DNA from: Marinobacter daqiaonensis
GTDB lineage: Bacteria; Pseudomonadota; Gammaproteobacteria; Pseudomonadales; Oleiphilaceae
Length of the DNA stretch: 64,000 bases
Direction: 5' to 3'
NCBI RefSeq assembly: GCF_900115285.1
Contig: NZ_FOYW01000004.1
Span: 1-64,000 of the forward strand
Part shown: piece by piece, positions 21,280 to 29,223 of the stretch
Layout of the letters: the number at the start of each line of letters is the position of its first letter
Position numbering within the stretch: the first letter of the stretch is position 1
Notes under the pieces: model-generated
Told to the model about the DNA's origin: nothing
What the model saw: the letters and a program-made list of their open reading frames with translations, nothing else
Databases searched by the model: none
Made by a program: the position numbers and the translations under genes

Positions 21280-22596
21280 TTGGAACGGTTGATGAAACTG
21301 CGGCGGCGGTTCCTGCCGGCTGACGTAACAGGGAATGTATTCCGCGGCATGGCCACCCTGGCCCTGGGCAGCAGCGTCGGTCGATTTATCGGCATTGCCT
21401 CCATGCCGGTACTCACCCGTCTTTATGGGCCGGAGGACTACGGCGTCCTCGCGGTTTTCAGTGCGATGGTGTTCATGCTGGCACCGGTACTGACTCTGCG
21501 CTATGTAATGGCTGTTCCTCTGCCCCGTCACGATGGCACAGCCATCAATCTGATGGCGCTTTCCCTGGCTCTCACAGTCGTGATCACCCTGCTGGTAACG
21601 GCTCTTCTCTTCGCCTTCGCGGACCCGATCCTGAGCTCCCTGTCCATGACCGAGCTGGCGCCCTGGTGGTGGCTCGTTTTGCTGGCGATGGTGGGTACCA
21701 GCGGTTATGAAACCCTCACCGCCTGGGCCACACGCCGCCGGGGCTACCGGACCATTGCCCGGACTCAGGTATCGCAGAATCTGATGGGGGCAGCCATCAA
21801 GATTGGTCTGGGCCTGCTTGCCATCAAGCCTGGTGGTCTGCTGATCGGCCAGATGGCCTCCCAGGTGGGAGGCATTGGCACCTATCTCCGGCACTTTCGC
21901 CATGATATCCGTGCCAATGCCCGTTTCGTGAGTCTGCGCCGCATGAAACTGGTCGCGGGCCGGTATCGCGGATTCCCAGTGTATCGTCTCCCTTCCAAGT
22001 TCCTGCTGGTCTACTCGGTGCAGGCACCGGTGCTCTTTTTTTCGGCCATTTACGGTGCCGGTGCCACCGGGCATCTCGGCCTGGCCCTGGCGGCTATGGC
22101 CCTCCCTGTCACTCTGGTCTCCCAGAGCCTCGCGGATGCGTTTTTTGCCGAACTGTCCACTCTTGATCGGCGGGACATTGATACCCAATGGCATATCGTG
22201 GTCAGGGTCATCAAGGTGGTGTCCGCCATCTCGGTGCCGGTCTTCCTGTTGCTGTTTTTCTTCGCAAAACCGTTCTCGGTGGTGGTTTTCGGGGAAGACT
22301 GGGCCACCACCGGGGTCTTTCTTACCGCCCTTTCGCCCTACATAGTGGTCCAGCTGATCGCCAATCCGGTGACCAAAGTTCTTGCCGTGCACGAAATGCA
22401 CCGGGTCTTTCTCTGGATCAATATCCAGCGGGCATTATTGATCTCCGCCGTTTTTCTCCTCGCGTTCTGGCTCGACTGGCCCGCAATTATCGCCATTTCG
22501 GTCTTTTCGGGCGTCCTCTTTGCCCACTACGTGTTCTGTGTGGTGGTAACCCTGAAACTGCTCAGAAACAAAATGAAAAACAGGTCGACCGGCTAG
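21280..22596 (+). CDS. Wzx-type oligosaccharide flippase
   Basis: A 438-residue membrane protein with about twelve helices, resembling polysaccharide biosynthesis/flippase proteins of the MVF/MATE superfamily that move lipid-linked sugars across the inner membrane. The N-terminal VFRGMATLALGSSVGRFIG and LTRLYGPEDYGVLAVF are typical. A TTG start at 21280 has AAGGA six bases upstream; ATG 21292 is the alternative with a weaker site. No glycosyltransferase genes are adjacent, so its substrate cannot be told. It is divergent from the PAS-GGDEF-like gene. Confidence 0.85.
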   Translation: MERLMKLRRRFLPADVTGNVFRGMATLALGSSVGRFIGIASMPVLTRLYGPEDYGVLAVFSAMVFMLAPVLTLRYVMAVPLPRHDGTAINLMALSLALTVVITLLVTALLFAFADPILSSLSMTELAPWWWLVLLAMVGTSGYETLTAWATRRRGYRTIARTQVSQNLMGAAIKIGLGLLAIKPGGLLIGQMASQVGGIGTYLRHFRHDIRANARFVSLRRMKLVAGRYRGFPVYRLPSKFLLVYSVQAPVLFFSAIYGAGATGHLGLALAAMALPVTLVSQSLADAFFAELSTLDRRDIDTQWHIVVRVIKVVSAISVPVFLLLFFFAKPFSVVVFGEDWATTGVFLTALSPYIVVQLIANPVTKVLAVHEMHRVFLWINIQRALLISAVFLLAFWLDWPAIIAISVFSGVLFAHYVFCVVVTLKLLRNKMKNRSTG

Positions 22597-22929
22597 CCAT
22601 GGTATGGTTGATACCCGATTGGCCGTGGTGGGGTGAGTCCGGGACGACCGATGCCGCGTATTAGAGGCATGTCCTTCTTCTTCACCACAGCAGCAGCTTT
22701 CAGGATCCTCTCGGGCGACGATCTTCCGATGTTAATTCGGATCATTATTCGTCAATAAAATGTCATGCTCAGGGAACCTGTCTATAGAGCCTCCATAAGC
22801 GGGGGCTCTTGTGTAACTGGAGTGCAAAAGGATGTGAAATAGTGCGAAAAGTCATATTTTTATGAGTTTTTCTTTAACTAAAATGTAAGATCACGAAGTG
22901 TTCAATTCCGATAATCCAGCAGGCTGTGC
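22597..22929. other. Intergenic region upstream of the MSHA operon
   Basis: 333 bases. The first half is GC-rich with no gene; from about 22740 to 22910 the sequence becomes A/T-rich, as expected for the pilus operon control region. AGAGCC (22786-22791) and GGCTCT (22804-22809) can pair but no T-run follows. I could not fix a convincing -35/-10 pair; TAAAAT at 22879-22884 is one candidate -10. Confidence 0.55.
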
Positions 22930-23850
22930 GTGCCCCTGACCCAGATCTTCCAGAAGTTGCTGAACCGCTCCCGAAGCCACCACCGGATTTCCATGGAAGT
23001 CCGTCCGGATGGTATTGCCTGGGCGGTCGGCGGGAACTCTGGTGAGCCGGGTGTCGGGTTCATCGAGTGTACGCCCGCAAAGCGCCTAGGCGCCCTTCAG
23101 GACTTTGTGGCACACCGGAAACTGTCCGGGGGGAAGGTGGAACTGGTCCTGCCTCTGGATCAGTACCAGGTTTTCCAGCTGGAGCGCCCCGAGGGGGTGG
23201 AAGACACCGAGCTTGCCGATGCCCTCAAGTGGAAGCTCCGGGACGTTCTGGAGTTCAGCCCGTCGGATTCGGTGAGTGATGTGTTTCCCTTTCCCGAGGA
23301 TGCTGCCCGGGGCCGTGGGGAACTGGTCAACGTAGTGGCGGCCCGCCGCTCGCTGGTGGCCGAACTGGTTGCCCTGGTAACCGATGCCGACCTGGATCTG
23401 GTCGGCATCGATATTGCCGAGCTGGCTCTGCGCAACCTCGTGGCCCGGCTCGATGGGTCCGGTCGCGGGGCAGCCCTTGTTCATTTACGGGACCGTTTCG
23501 GGCACATGGTGATCTGCAAAGGACCGACGCTCTATCTTTCCCGTCGTCTCGATGTGATTTCCGATGACCTGCGGGACGCGGCCCGGCAGGAGTCGGCAGT
23601 GCAGTCTCTGGCGCTGGAGGTGCAGCGTTCACTGGACTACTACGAAAGCCAGCTGGGGCAGGTGCCGCCGCCTGTCGTTAACCTGGTGGCCAGGGACACG
23701 CTGCTGCCTTTGACGTCGATGCTGGGAGGGTACCTTGCCGCAACCGCCCGCACCGTGGACTGGTCTGTATTCGGGCTGGACCGTGACCTGGACAGTCGCT
23801 GTCTGCTGGCGTGGAGTTCGAGTATCGGGCTGCCGGAGGACCAGCAATGA
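22930..23850 (+). CDS. mshI: MSHA biogenesis protein MshI (PilM-like part)
   Basis: A 306-residue protein resembling the actin-fold PilM/MshI assembly factor of type IV pili, which sits on the cytoplasmic face and links to PilN/PilO-like inner membrane proteins. The stretch LERPEGVEDTELADALKWKL is typical of MshI. It starts with GTG at 22930; an internal ATG at 22993 is an alternative. The stop overlaps the next gene as ATGA. In Vibrio MshI is a single longer protein; here the PilN-like half is a separate gene. Confidence 0.82.
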   Translation: MPLTQIFQKLLNRSRSHHRISMEVRPDGIAWAVGGNSGEPGVGFIECTPAKRLGALQDFVAHRKLSGGKVELVLPLDQYQVFQLERPEGVEDTELADALKWKLRDVLEFSPSDSVSDVFPFPEDAARGRGELVNVVAARRSLVAELVALVTDADLDLVGIDIAELALRNLVARLDGSGRGAALVHLRDRFGHMVICKGPTLYLSRRLDVISDDLRDAARQESAVQSLALEVQRSLDYYESQLGQVPPPVVNLVARDTLLPLTSMLGGYLAATARTVDWSVFGLDRDLDSRCLLAWSSSIGLPEDQQ

Positions 23851-24449
23851 TCCAGCAGGTCAATCTCTACAAGGCCGAGTTTCAGCCGCGGCGGCAAAAG
23901 CTGACCGCCTTCACCCTGATATTGCTCTCGGTCGCTGCCCTGGTGGTGGTTCTGGCTGTCGGCGGCTGGTTTCGCTACGAGGCAGGCCATCTTTCGACGC
24001 AGGTCGCCGCCGAGCGAGCCGATAACGAAAAGCTGTTGGCAACCATCGACCGATTGGGGCAGGAAGTCCAGGCACGTCGTCCCGACCCCGAACTGGAGGG
24101 GGCTCTGGAGCGGGTTACCCAGACCCTGGAGCGACGCCGCCGGTTACTTGAACGGGTCGAGCGGCTCACCGGCGACCGCTCGGATGGGTTTGCCGCGCCC
24201 ATGGCCGCGCTGGCCAGGCAGGTTCCTGATGAGCTCTGGCTGACCCACGTGCTGTTGAGTGGCAACCGGGTGATGCTGGAGGGGCGTACCCGGGCAGGTC
24301 GATTGGTGCCGTTGTATCTCGAGCGACTGGGTGAGGAGCCTGCGTTCACCGGCCAGGGCTTTGGTCGCTTTGAGCTGAGTCGCGGAGAAGATCATCCCTG
24401 GATCGATTTCCGGGTGGCCACCCGCCGTGACGGGGAGGATGGTTCATGA
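23847..24449 (+). CDS. MSHA biogenesis PilN-like protein
   Basis: A 200-residue protein beginning MIQQVNLYKAEFQPRR, the PilN-type cytoplasmic tail that contacts PilM. One transmembrane helix lies at about residues 20-42, then a coiled coil (about 50-110) and a small periplasmic domain. It overlaps mshI and mshJ by four bases each (ATGA). It corresponds to the part sometimes named MshI2; I leave the symbol empty. Confidence 0.8.
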   Translation: MIQQVNLYKAEFQPRRQKLTAFTLILLSVAALVVVLAVGGWFRYEAGHLSTQVAAERADNEKLLATIDRLGQEVQARRPDPELEGALERVTQTLERRRRLLERVERLTGDRSDGFAAPMAALARQVPDELWLTHVLLSGNRVMLEGRTRAGRLVPLYLERLGEEPAFTGQGFGRFELSRGEDHPWIDFRVATRRDGEDGS

Positions 24450-25120
24450 GCCCACTGCGTCGCCAACTTGCTCGCGTTACCACCTGGTTCGATGAGCGCC
24501 CGATTCGGGAGCGCGGCCTGATCCTGGTGACGGTGCTGGCGCTGATTGCGCTGACGGGCTGGGAGTTGTGGGCAGGGCCAGCCATGGACCGGGTCAGCCG
24601 TCTCCAGGGCGAACTGGCCGGTGTCCGTTCGGAACAGGCCAGCCTTCAGTCCCGGGAAGCGGAACTGGAACAGCTATTGCAGCAGGATCCCTCTGCGGAA
24701 CTCCGGCAGACATTGGCGGCACGACAGCGCCGTCTGGAGCAGCTGGACCGGCAGATTACCGAAACCACCGGCCAACTGATTCCGCCCAGAGCCATGGTGG
24801 TAATGCTCCAGGACATGTTGGCCACCGAAGAGGATCTGGAACTGGTGGGTGTCCGGCTGCTGGCGCCGGAGGCCATTTTCGCGGAGGAGGATGACGCCCG
24901 CGGTCAGGAAAACCCGGAGGCGCTGATGTATGCCCATGAGGCTGATATTACCGTGCGCGGTGGCTACCTCAAGGTACTGAACTATCTGCAGAGGCTGGAG
25001 TCCCTGGATGAGCGCCTGGGATGGGTGCTGCTGGAATACGAGGCCGGGGAATGGCCCAGGGGAACCGCCCGGGTAAGGGTAAGGACCCTGAGCCTGGAAC
25101 CGGCGTGGTTGGGAGTCTGA
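24446..25120 (+). CDS. mshJ: MSHA biogenesis protein MshJ (PilO-like)
   Basis: A 224-residue bitopic inner membrane protein: short basic cytoplasmic start, one helix at about residues 25-45, a coiled coil rich in Glu, Gln and Arg (about 48-112) and a periplasmic ferredoxin-like domain (GGYLKVLNYLQRLESLDERL). This is the PilO architecture, and the position after the PilN-like gene supports MshJ. It would form the alignment complex between the platform and the secretin. Confidence 0.82.
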   Translation: MSPLRRQLARVTTWFDERPIRERGLILVTVLALIALTGWELWAGPAMDRVSRLQGELAGVRSEQASLQSREAELEQLLQQDPSAELRQTLAARQRRLEQLDRQITETTGQLIPPRAMVVMLQDMLATEEDLELVGVRLLAPEAIFAEEDDARGQENPEALMYAHEADITVRGGYLKVLNYLQRLESLDERLGWVLLEYEAGEWPRGTARVRVRTLSLEPAWLGV

Positions 25121-25121
25121 A

Positions 25122-25451
25122 ATGCCCCGACTTCAGGTAATCGTGCTGCTCTTTGTCCCCGTCCTGCTGGCGCCACTTCAAGCCCAGGCTCTGCAGGACC
25201 CCACCCGGCCGCCGGGGCGGGCGGTGTCCCAGGAGCCCGTGAGGGAGGCGAAAGTGTATGACCTGGCTTCCATCCTGTTCGGTCCTGACAGAAGAGTTGC
25301 GGTAATAGACGGCGTGCCCCGGCGCGAAGGGGAGAGCTTCGACGGCGCCCGGGTGCAGCGGATACATCCCGACCGGGTTGAACTGGTGGTTCAGGGCCAG
25401 TTACGGCTACTGCGTCTGGCGGCACCGCCCCGGGTGCGGAGTTCCCAATGA
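25122..25451 (+). CDS. mshK: MSHA biogenesis protein MshK (PilP-like)
   Basis: A 109-residue periplasmic protein with a signal peptide (residues 1 to about 24, ending QAQA) and the motif LQDPTRPP, typical of PilP/MshK-type proteins that bridge the inner membrane complex to the secretin. The rest is a small beta domain (AVIDGVPRREGESFDGARV). It begins one base after mshJ and overlaps mshL as ATGA. Confidence 0.8.
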   Translation: MPRLQVIVLLFVPVLLAPLQAQALQDPTRPPGRAVSQEPVREAKVYDLASILFGPDRRVAVIDGVPRREGESFDGARVQRIHPDRVELVVQGQLRLLRLAAPPRVRSSQ

Positions 25452-27193
25452 ACAGACAACGAGCGGCTATGACACCGAAACCACAGCGAGCGGCTATGAC
25501 GCTGATACGAACAGGCACCCTGGTCTTCCTGACCCTGATACTGGCCGCCTGCGCCAGTAACCCCTCCATGCGGACGGGCAAGGCGACGTCGACGGATGCC
25601 GCCGAGGCCATTGATGACAGCCTGGAACAGGCACAGCGGCGGGGGGCGACAGACCCTGTTCCAAGGGACGGCGCCGGCACTGTTCCCGCAGATGTGAGTG
25701 CGGCCCTGCTGCCGTCCCTGGAGTCCTCCGCTGAGGCTGAGGACCGTTTTGACGTCAACGCCCGGGATGTGAAGGCCCGGAGTTTCTTTGAGGCCCTGGT
25801 GGCGGGTACCGGGTACAACGTGGTTGTGCATCCGGGTGTTGAGGCTACCATAGACCTCCGCCTCACGGATGTGACGGTGCCGGAAGTCATGGACATCGCC
25901 CGTGACGTCTATGGTCTGGATATCCAGCGGCAGGGACGCCTGTACCGGGTGGATGCCGACCGGATCCAGACCCGCCTGTTTCCCATCAATTACCTCCACT
26001 TCAAGCGCAGCGGCAGTTCCGAGACCCGGGTCAGTTCCGGCCAGGTGAGCAGCACCCGCGGCAATGACAATGGCGGCAGATTCGCTGATGATGCCGGCAA
26101 TGGCGGCGAAAGCGAGGTCCGTAATGTGATCGGCACCCGTATTTCCACCGATACCGAGTCCGATTTCTGGCAGGACCTCAATCGGGCCCTCTCCATGATC
26201 ATTGGTGCAGGGGAGGGGCACCAGGTCATCACCAATCCCGGCGCCGGCCTGGTGATGGTTCAGGCCGATGGCCGTACGCTCCGCCTGATCCAGGATTATC
26301 TGGAACGCACCGAACTGATCATGCAGCGGCAGGTGGTGCTGGAGGCAAAGGTACTGGAGATTGCCCTCAACCAGCAGTACCAGCAGGGTATCGACTGGTC
26401 CGATGTGCAGAGTGCCGCCGGTCGGGCGGATTATTTCACCGCCCAGTCCCTTTCCGGCCAGGTTATCCGGCCCTCTGAAATCGGTGGCCTGTTTTCCGCC
26501 ACCATCAGTGCCGGGGATTTCACGGCCCTGATCGAGCTGCTGGGCAGGCAGGGCAATGTGCAGACCCTGTCGAGCCCGCGGATCTCCACCGTTAACAACC
26601 AGAAAGCGGTCATCAAGGTGGGCACGGATGAGTTCTTCGTCACCGATATCGACTTCAACGATACCGACTCGGCTATCACTCCGACGGAGCGCACCTCCAC
26701 CTCCGTTGAGCTGACGCCCTTCTTTTCCGGCATCTCCCTGGACGTGACACCGCAGATCGATGAGGACGGCACGGTCATCCTCCATGTCCATCCGTCTGTC
26801 AGTGAGGTGAGTGACCAGGAGAAGGTGATTACCGTCGGCAACCAGGACGTGACCCTGCCCCTGGCCCGAAGCACCGTTCGGGAAACCGACAGTGTGATCC
26901 GTGCCGAGAGTGGCCAGATCGTAGTCATTGGCGGCCTGATCCAGAACACCAGCGAAGACAATAACGCCGCGGTGCCCTTCTTCAGCGAGATCCCCATTCT
27001 GGGCGAGGCGTTCAAGCAGCGCCGGTTCCAGTCCCGCAAGAGTGAGCTGGTGATTCTGTTGCGCCCCGTCGTGGTGGGAGCGGAAAGCATGAATGCGGAG
27101 ATCGCGGCCAGCCGGGAACGCATGCAGGTCCTCCAACAACTGCTGGAATCCTCCGAGACGGTGAAGCCGGAGCTGGAGCAACCTGCCGACTGA
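25448..27193 (+). CDS. mshL: MSHA pilus outer membrane secretin MshL
   Basis: A 581-residue secretin that forms the outer membrane pore for the pilus. A lipoprotein signal ends ILAAC, with the lipobox Cys at residue 35. The N1-type domain (about 95-180) and the secretin domain (about 290-560) are clear, with VPFFSEIPILGEAFKQRRF and ILLRPVVV near the end. Three in-frame ATGs occur: 25448 (ATGA overlap, GGAG upstream), 25469 and 25496; the last gives the most usual lipoprotein leader. A 27-base tandem repeat creates them. Confidence 0.9.
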   Translation: MNRQRAAMTPKPQRAAMTLIRTGTLVFLTLILAACASNPSMRTGKATSTDAAEAIDDSLEQAQRRGATDPVPRDGAGTVPADVSAALLPSLESSAEAEDRFDVNARDVKARSFFEALVAGTGYNVVVHPGVEATIDLRLTDVTVPEVMDIARDVYGLDIQRQGRLYRVDADRIQTRLFPINYLHFKRSGSSETRVSSGQVSSTRGNDNGGRFADDAGNGGESEVRNVIGTRISTDTESDFWQDLNRALSMIIGAGEGHQVITNPGAGLVMVQADGRTLRLIQDYLERTELIMQRQVVLEAKVLEIALNQQYQQGIDWSDVQSAAGRADYFTAQSLSGQVIRPSEIGGLFSATISAGDFTALIELLGRQGNVQTLSSPRISTVNNQKAVIKVGTDEFFVTDIDFNDTDSAITPTERTSTSVELTPFFSGISLDVTPQIDEDGTVILHVHPSVSEVSDQEKVITVGNQDVTLPLARSTVRETDSVIRAESGQIVVIGGLIQNTSEDNNAAVPFFSEIPILGEAFKQRRFQSRKSELVILLRPVVVGAESMNAEIAASRERMQVLQQLLESSETVKPELEQPAD

Positions 27194-27194
27194 C

Positions 27195-28034
27195 ATGTAT
27201 GAAGCCCACTTCGGACTGCAGGAAGCACCGTTTGCATTGACGCCCAATACCCGCTACTTCCTGCGGGCGCCGAGCCATAACGACGCCCTGGAATTGCTGC
27301 TGGTGGCGTTGCGGGAGCGGGAAGGGTTCATCAAGATCACCGGTGAAGTGGGTACCGGCAAGACCCTGCTCTGCCGTTTGCTGCTCAACGCCCTGGACGG
27401 TGAGGCGAGCACCGCCTATCTGCCCAACCCCCATCTTTCAGCCGAAGCCCTGTATGAAGCGGTGGCGGAGGAGCTGGGTGTTGAGCCGGTCGCCGGCGCC
27501 AACACCCATCAGGTTCTGAAAGCCCTGAATGAGCGCCTGATCTCTCTGGCGATGGACCGGACTCCGGCGGTACTGGTTATCGATGAGGCCCAGGCCATGC
27601 CCGAAGCCACCATCGAGGCTCTTCGCCTGTTGACCAATCTGGAGACGGAAAGCACCCGGCTGCTTCAGGTGGTCCTGTTCGGGCAGCCGGAACTGGACGC
27701 GCTTCTGAACCGGGACAGCCTGCGTCAGCTCAAGCAACGCATCACCTTCCATTACCGGCTCCTGCCCCTGGACCGGGACTCGGTTGCCCAGTACCTGCGC
27801 CATCGGCTGGCCCTTGCCGGCTATAACGGCACGGACCTGTTCCAGCCCACTGCACTCAGGCTGATCACCCGGGCGTCCGGTGGTATTCCCCGCCTGATCA
27901 ACGTGCTGGCCCACAAGTCCATGCTGGCGGCGTGGGGCCAGGGGGACAGCCGGATTTCCCGGGGTCATGTGCTGCGGGCGGTCCAGGACACGGAAAGCGC
28001 ACGGGCGCCCGGCCTGTTGGCGAGGTGGCTATGA
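27195..28034 (+). CDS. mshM: MSHA biogenesis ATPase MshM (ExeA-like)
   Basis: A 279-residue AAA-type ATPase starting MYEAHFGLQEAPFALTPNTR. Walker A is GEVGTGKT (residues 50-57), Walker B is in AVLVIDEAQAMPE, and GGIPRLINVLAHKSMLAAW is typical of the ExeA/GspA/MshM family, which helps build or localise the secretin complex. It has no clear transmembrane segment or peptidoglycan-binding domain, unlike full-length ExeA. It overlaps mshN by four bases. Confidence 0.88.
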   Translation: MYEAHFGLQEAPFALTPNTRYFLRAPSHNDALELLLVALREREGFIKITGEVGTGKTLLCRLLLNALDGEASTAYLPNPHLSAEALYEAVAEELGVEPVAGANTHQVLKALNERLISLAMDRTPAVLVIDEAQAMPEATIEALRLLTNLETESTRLLQVVLFGQPELDALLNRDSLRQLKQRITFHYRLLPLDRDSVAQYLRHRLALAGYNGTDLFQPTALRLITRASGGIPRLINVLAHKSMLAAWGQGDSRISRGHVLRAVQDTESARAPGLLARWL

Positions 28035-29221
28035 GCCTGCTGAACGATGCACTCAGGGCGGCGGAAAAACGCCAGGGTCAGTCCCGGGCCCCGGCTGCGT
28101 ATGTGAGTCAGTCCTCCGGAAAAGTCCGGCGCAGGTCCGTCTGGGTGCCGCTGCTGGTATTGGTGGTGTCGCTGGGGGGCGTTGGTGGTGTCTTTCTGTA
28201 CCTGAACAAGGGTGACAGGGCACCAGGCCCGTTGCTGGCAGACGGGGAAAAAACCGAGGCGGCCCCGGTTTCCGCCGACGACCATGAGGCCGCGCCGGCC
28301 ACCACTGAAGAAATCGAGCCACAGGTTGTTGATCAGAATCCGGTAAAGGCGGCGGCAGAGCCTGATGGAGCGGTGCCGGAACCGCCCTCAGCCCAGGCGC
28401 AGAAAGCTGCCGTTGCCGCCGTCACCCGGCCTCCGGAGTCAGCGTCGGGTTCCGCTGAATCTCAGGCCCCCGGGCAATCCGAAAGCCCGGGTCGGGCGAG
28501 CGCACCAGGGGCGAGTCAGGGCGAGGGTACTTCGGCGACTGCATCCGGGGCGACACCGTCCGCTGCCGATGGGAGCGACTCCCCATCGCGGGTTTCCGGG
28601 GAAACCGCTACCGCCCCCGCAACCGATGAAAACATCAAGCGTGCCCGCCAGACCCCGGAGCAGGTGGATCGTGACGCCCGCCGCGATCTGGAGAAACTGC
28701 TGTCCCGGGGTGGGATTGAAGAGGCGGAACGTGTCCTGGAGGCGGTAACGGCAAATCAGGACGCGCCCGCCAGCCGCTATGTGGTCGCCCGCTGGTTGCT
28801 GGCGAAAGGCAGCGCCGGGCAGGCGCTGGGCTGGGTGCCGGAGGATCTTGCCCGGCGCTATCCGGAACTGCGCCTGATCCGGGCCCGGGCACAACTGGCC
28901 AGTGGCGAACTGGACAGGGCCGTGGCAACGCTGGAGACACAGGTTCCGCCAGTGGCCCGGCAGGTGGAATACCGGATAACACTGGCCACCCTGCTCCAGC
29001 AGCAGGGGCGCAGTGACAGGGCGGCCCGTCACTGGGCCGAGCTAATCGCCTGGGACGACGGTCAGGCGCCCTGGTGGGTGGGTCTTGCCATCGCCCTGGA
29101 GGGGCGCGGCGACCTCCAGGCGGCACGTCGCGCCTACCAGCAGGCCGCGGCACTGCCCGGGTTGGCGCCCTCGCTGGCGGACTATGTTCGCCAGCGCTTA
29201 CAGTCATTGAGCGCAGGATAG
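28031..29221 (+). CDS. mshN: MSHA biogenesis protein MshN (TPR)
   Basis: A 396-residue bitopic protein: conserved start MSLLNDALRAAEKRQ, one helix at about residues 38-58, a long Pro/Ala/Ser/Glu-rich low-complexity spacer (about 65-200) and C-terminal TPR-like helices (about 215-395). The ATG at 28031 overlaps the mshM stop as ATGA. MshN is a periplasmic assembly factor of the MSHA machine; its exact role is not known. Confidence 0.85.
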   Translation: MSLLNDALRAAEKRQGQSRAPAAYVSQSSGKVRRRSVWVPLLVLVVSLGGVGGVFLYLNKGDRAPGPLLADGEKTEAAPVSADDHEAAPATTEEIEPQVVDQNPVKAAAEPDGAVPEPPSAQAQKAAVAAVTRPPESASGSAESQAPGQSESPGRASAPGASQGEGTSATASGATPSAADGSDSPSRVSGETATAPATDENIKRARQTPEQVDRDARRDLEKLLSRGGIEEAERVLEAVTANQDAPASRYVVARWLLAKGSAGQALGWVPEDLARRYPELRLIRARAQLASGELDRAVATLETQVPPVARQVEYRITLATLLQQQGRSDRAARHWAELIAWDDGQAPWWVGLAIALEGRGDLQAARRAYQQAAALPGLAPSLADYVRQRLQSLSAG

Positions 29222-29223
29222 TC

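Noticed and set aside
21181..22401. Open frame antisense to the flippase (406 codons)
   Set aside because: Rich in Gly, His and Gln as expected for the complement of membrane protein codons; no domain.
22786..22809. AGAGCC/GGCTCT inverted repeat as a flippase terminator
   Set aside because: Short stem, twelve-base loop and no T-run; mentioned only in the intergenic entry.
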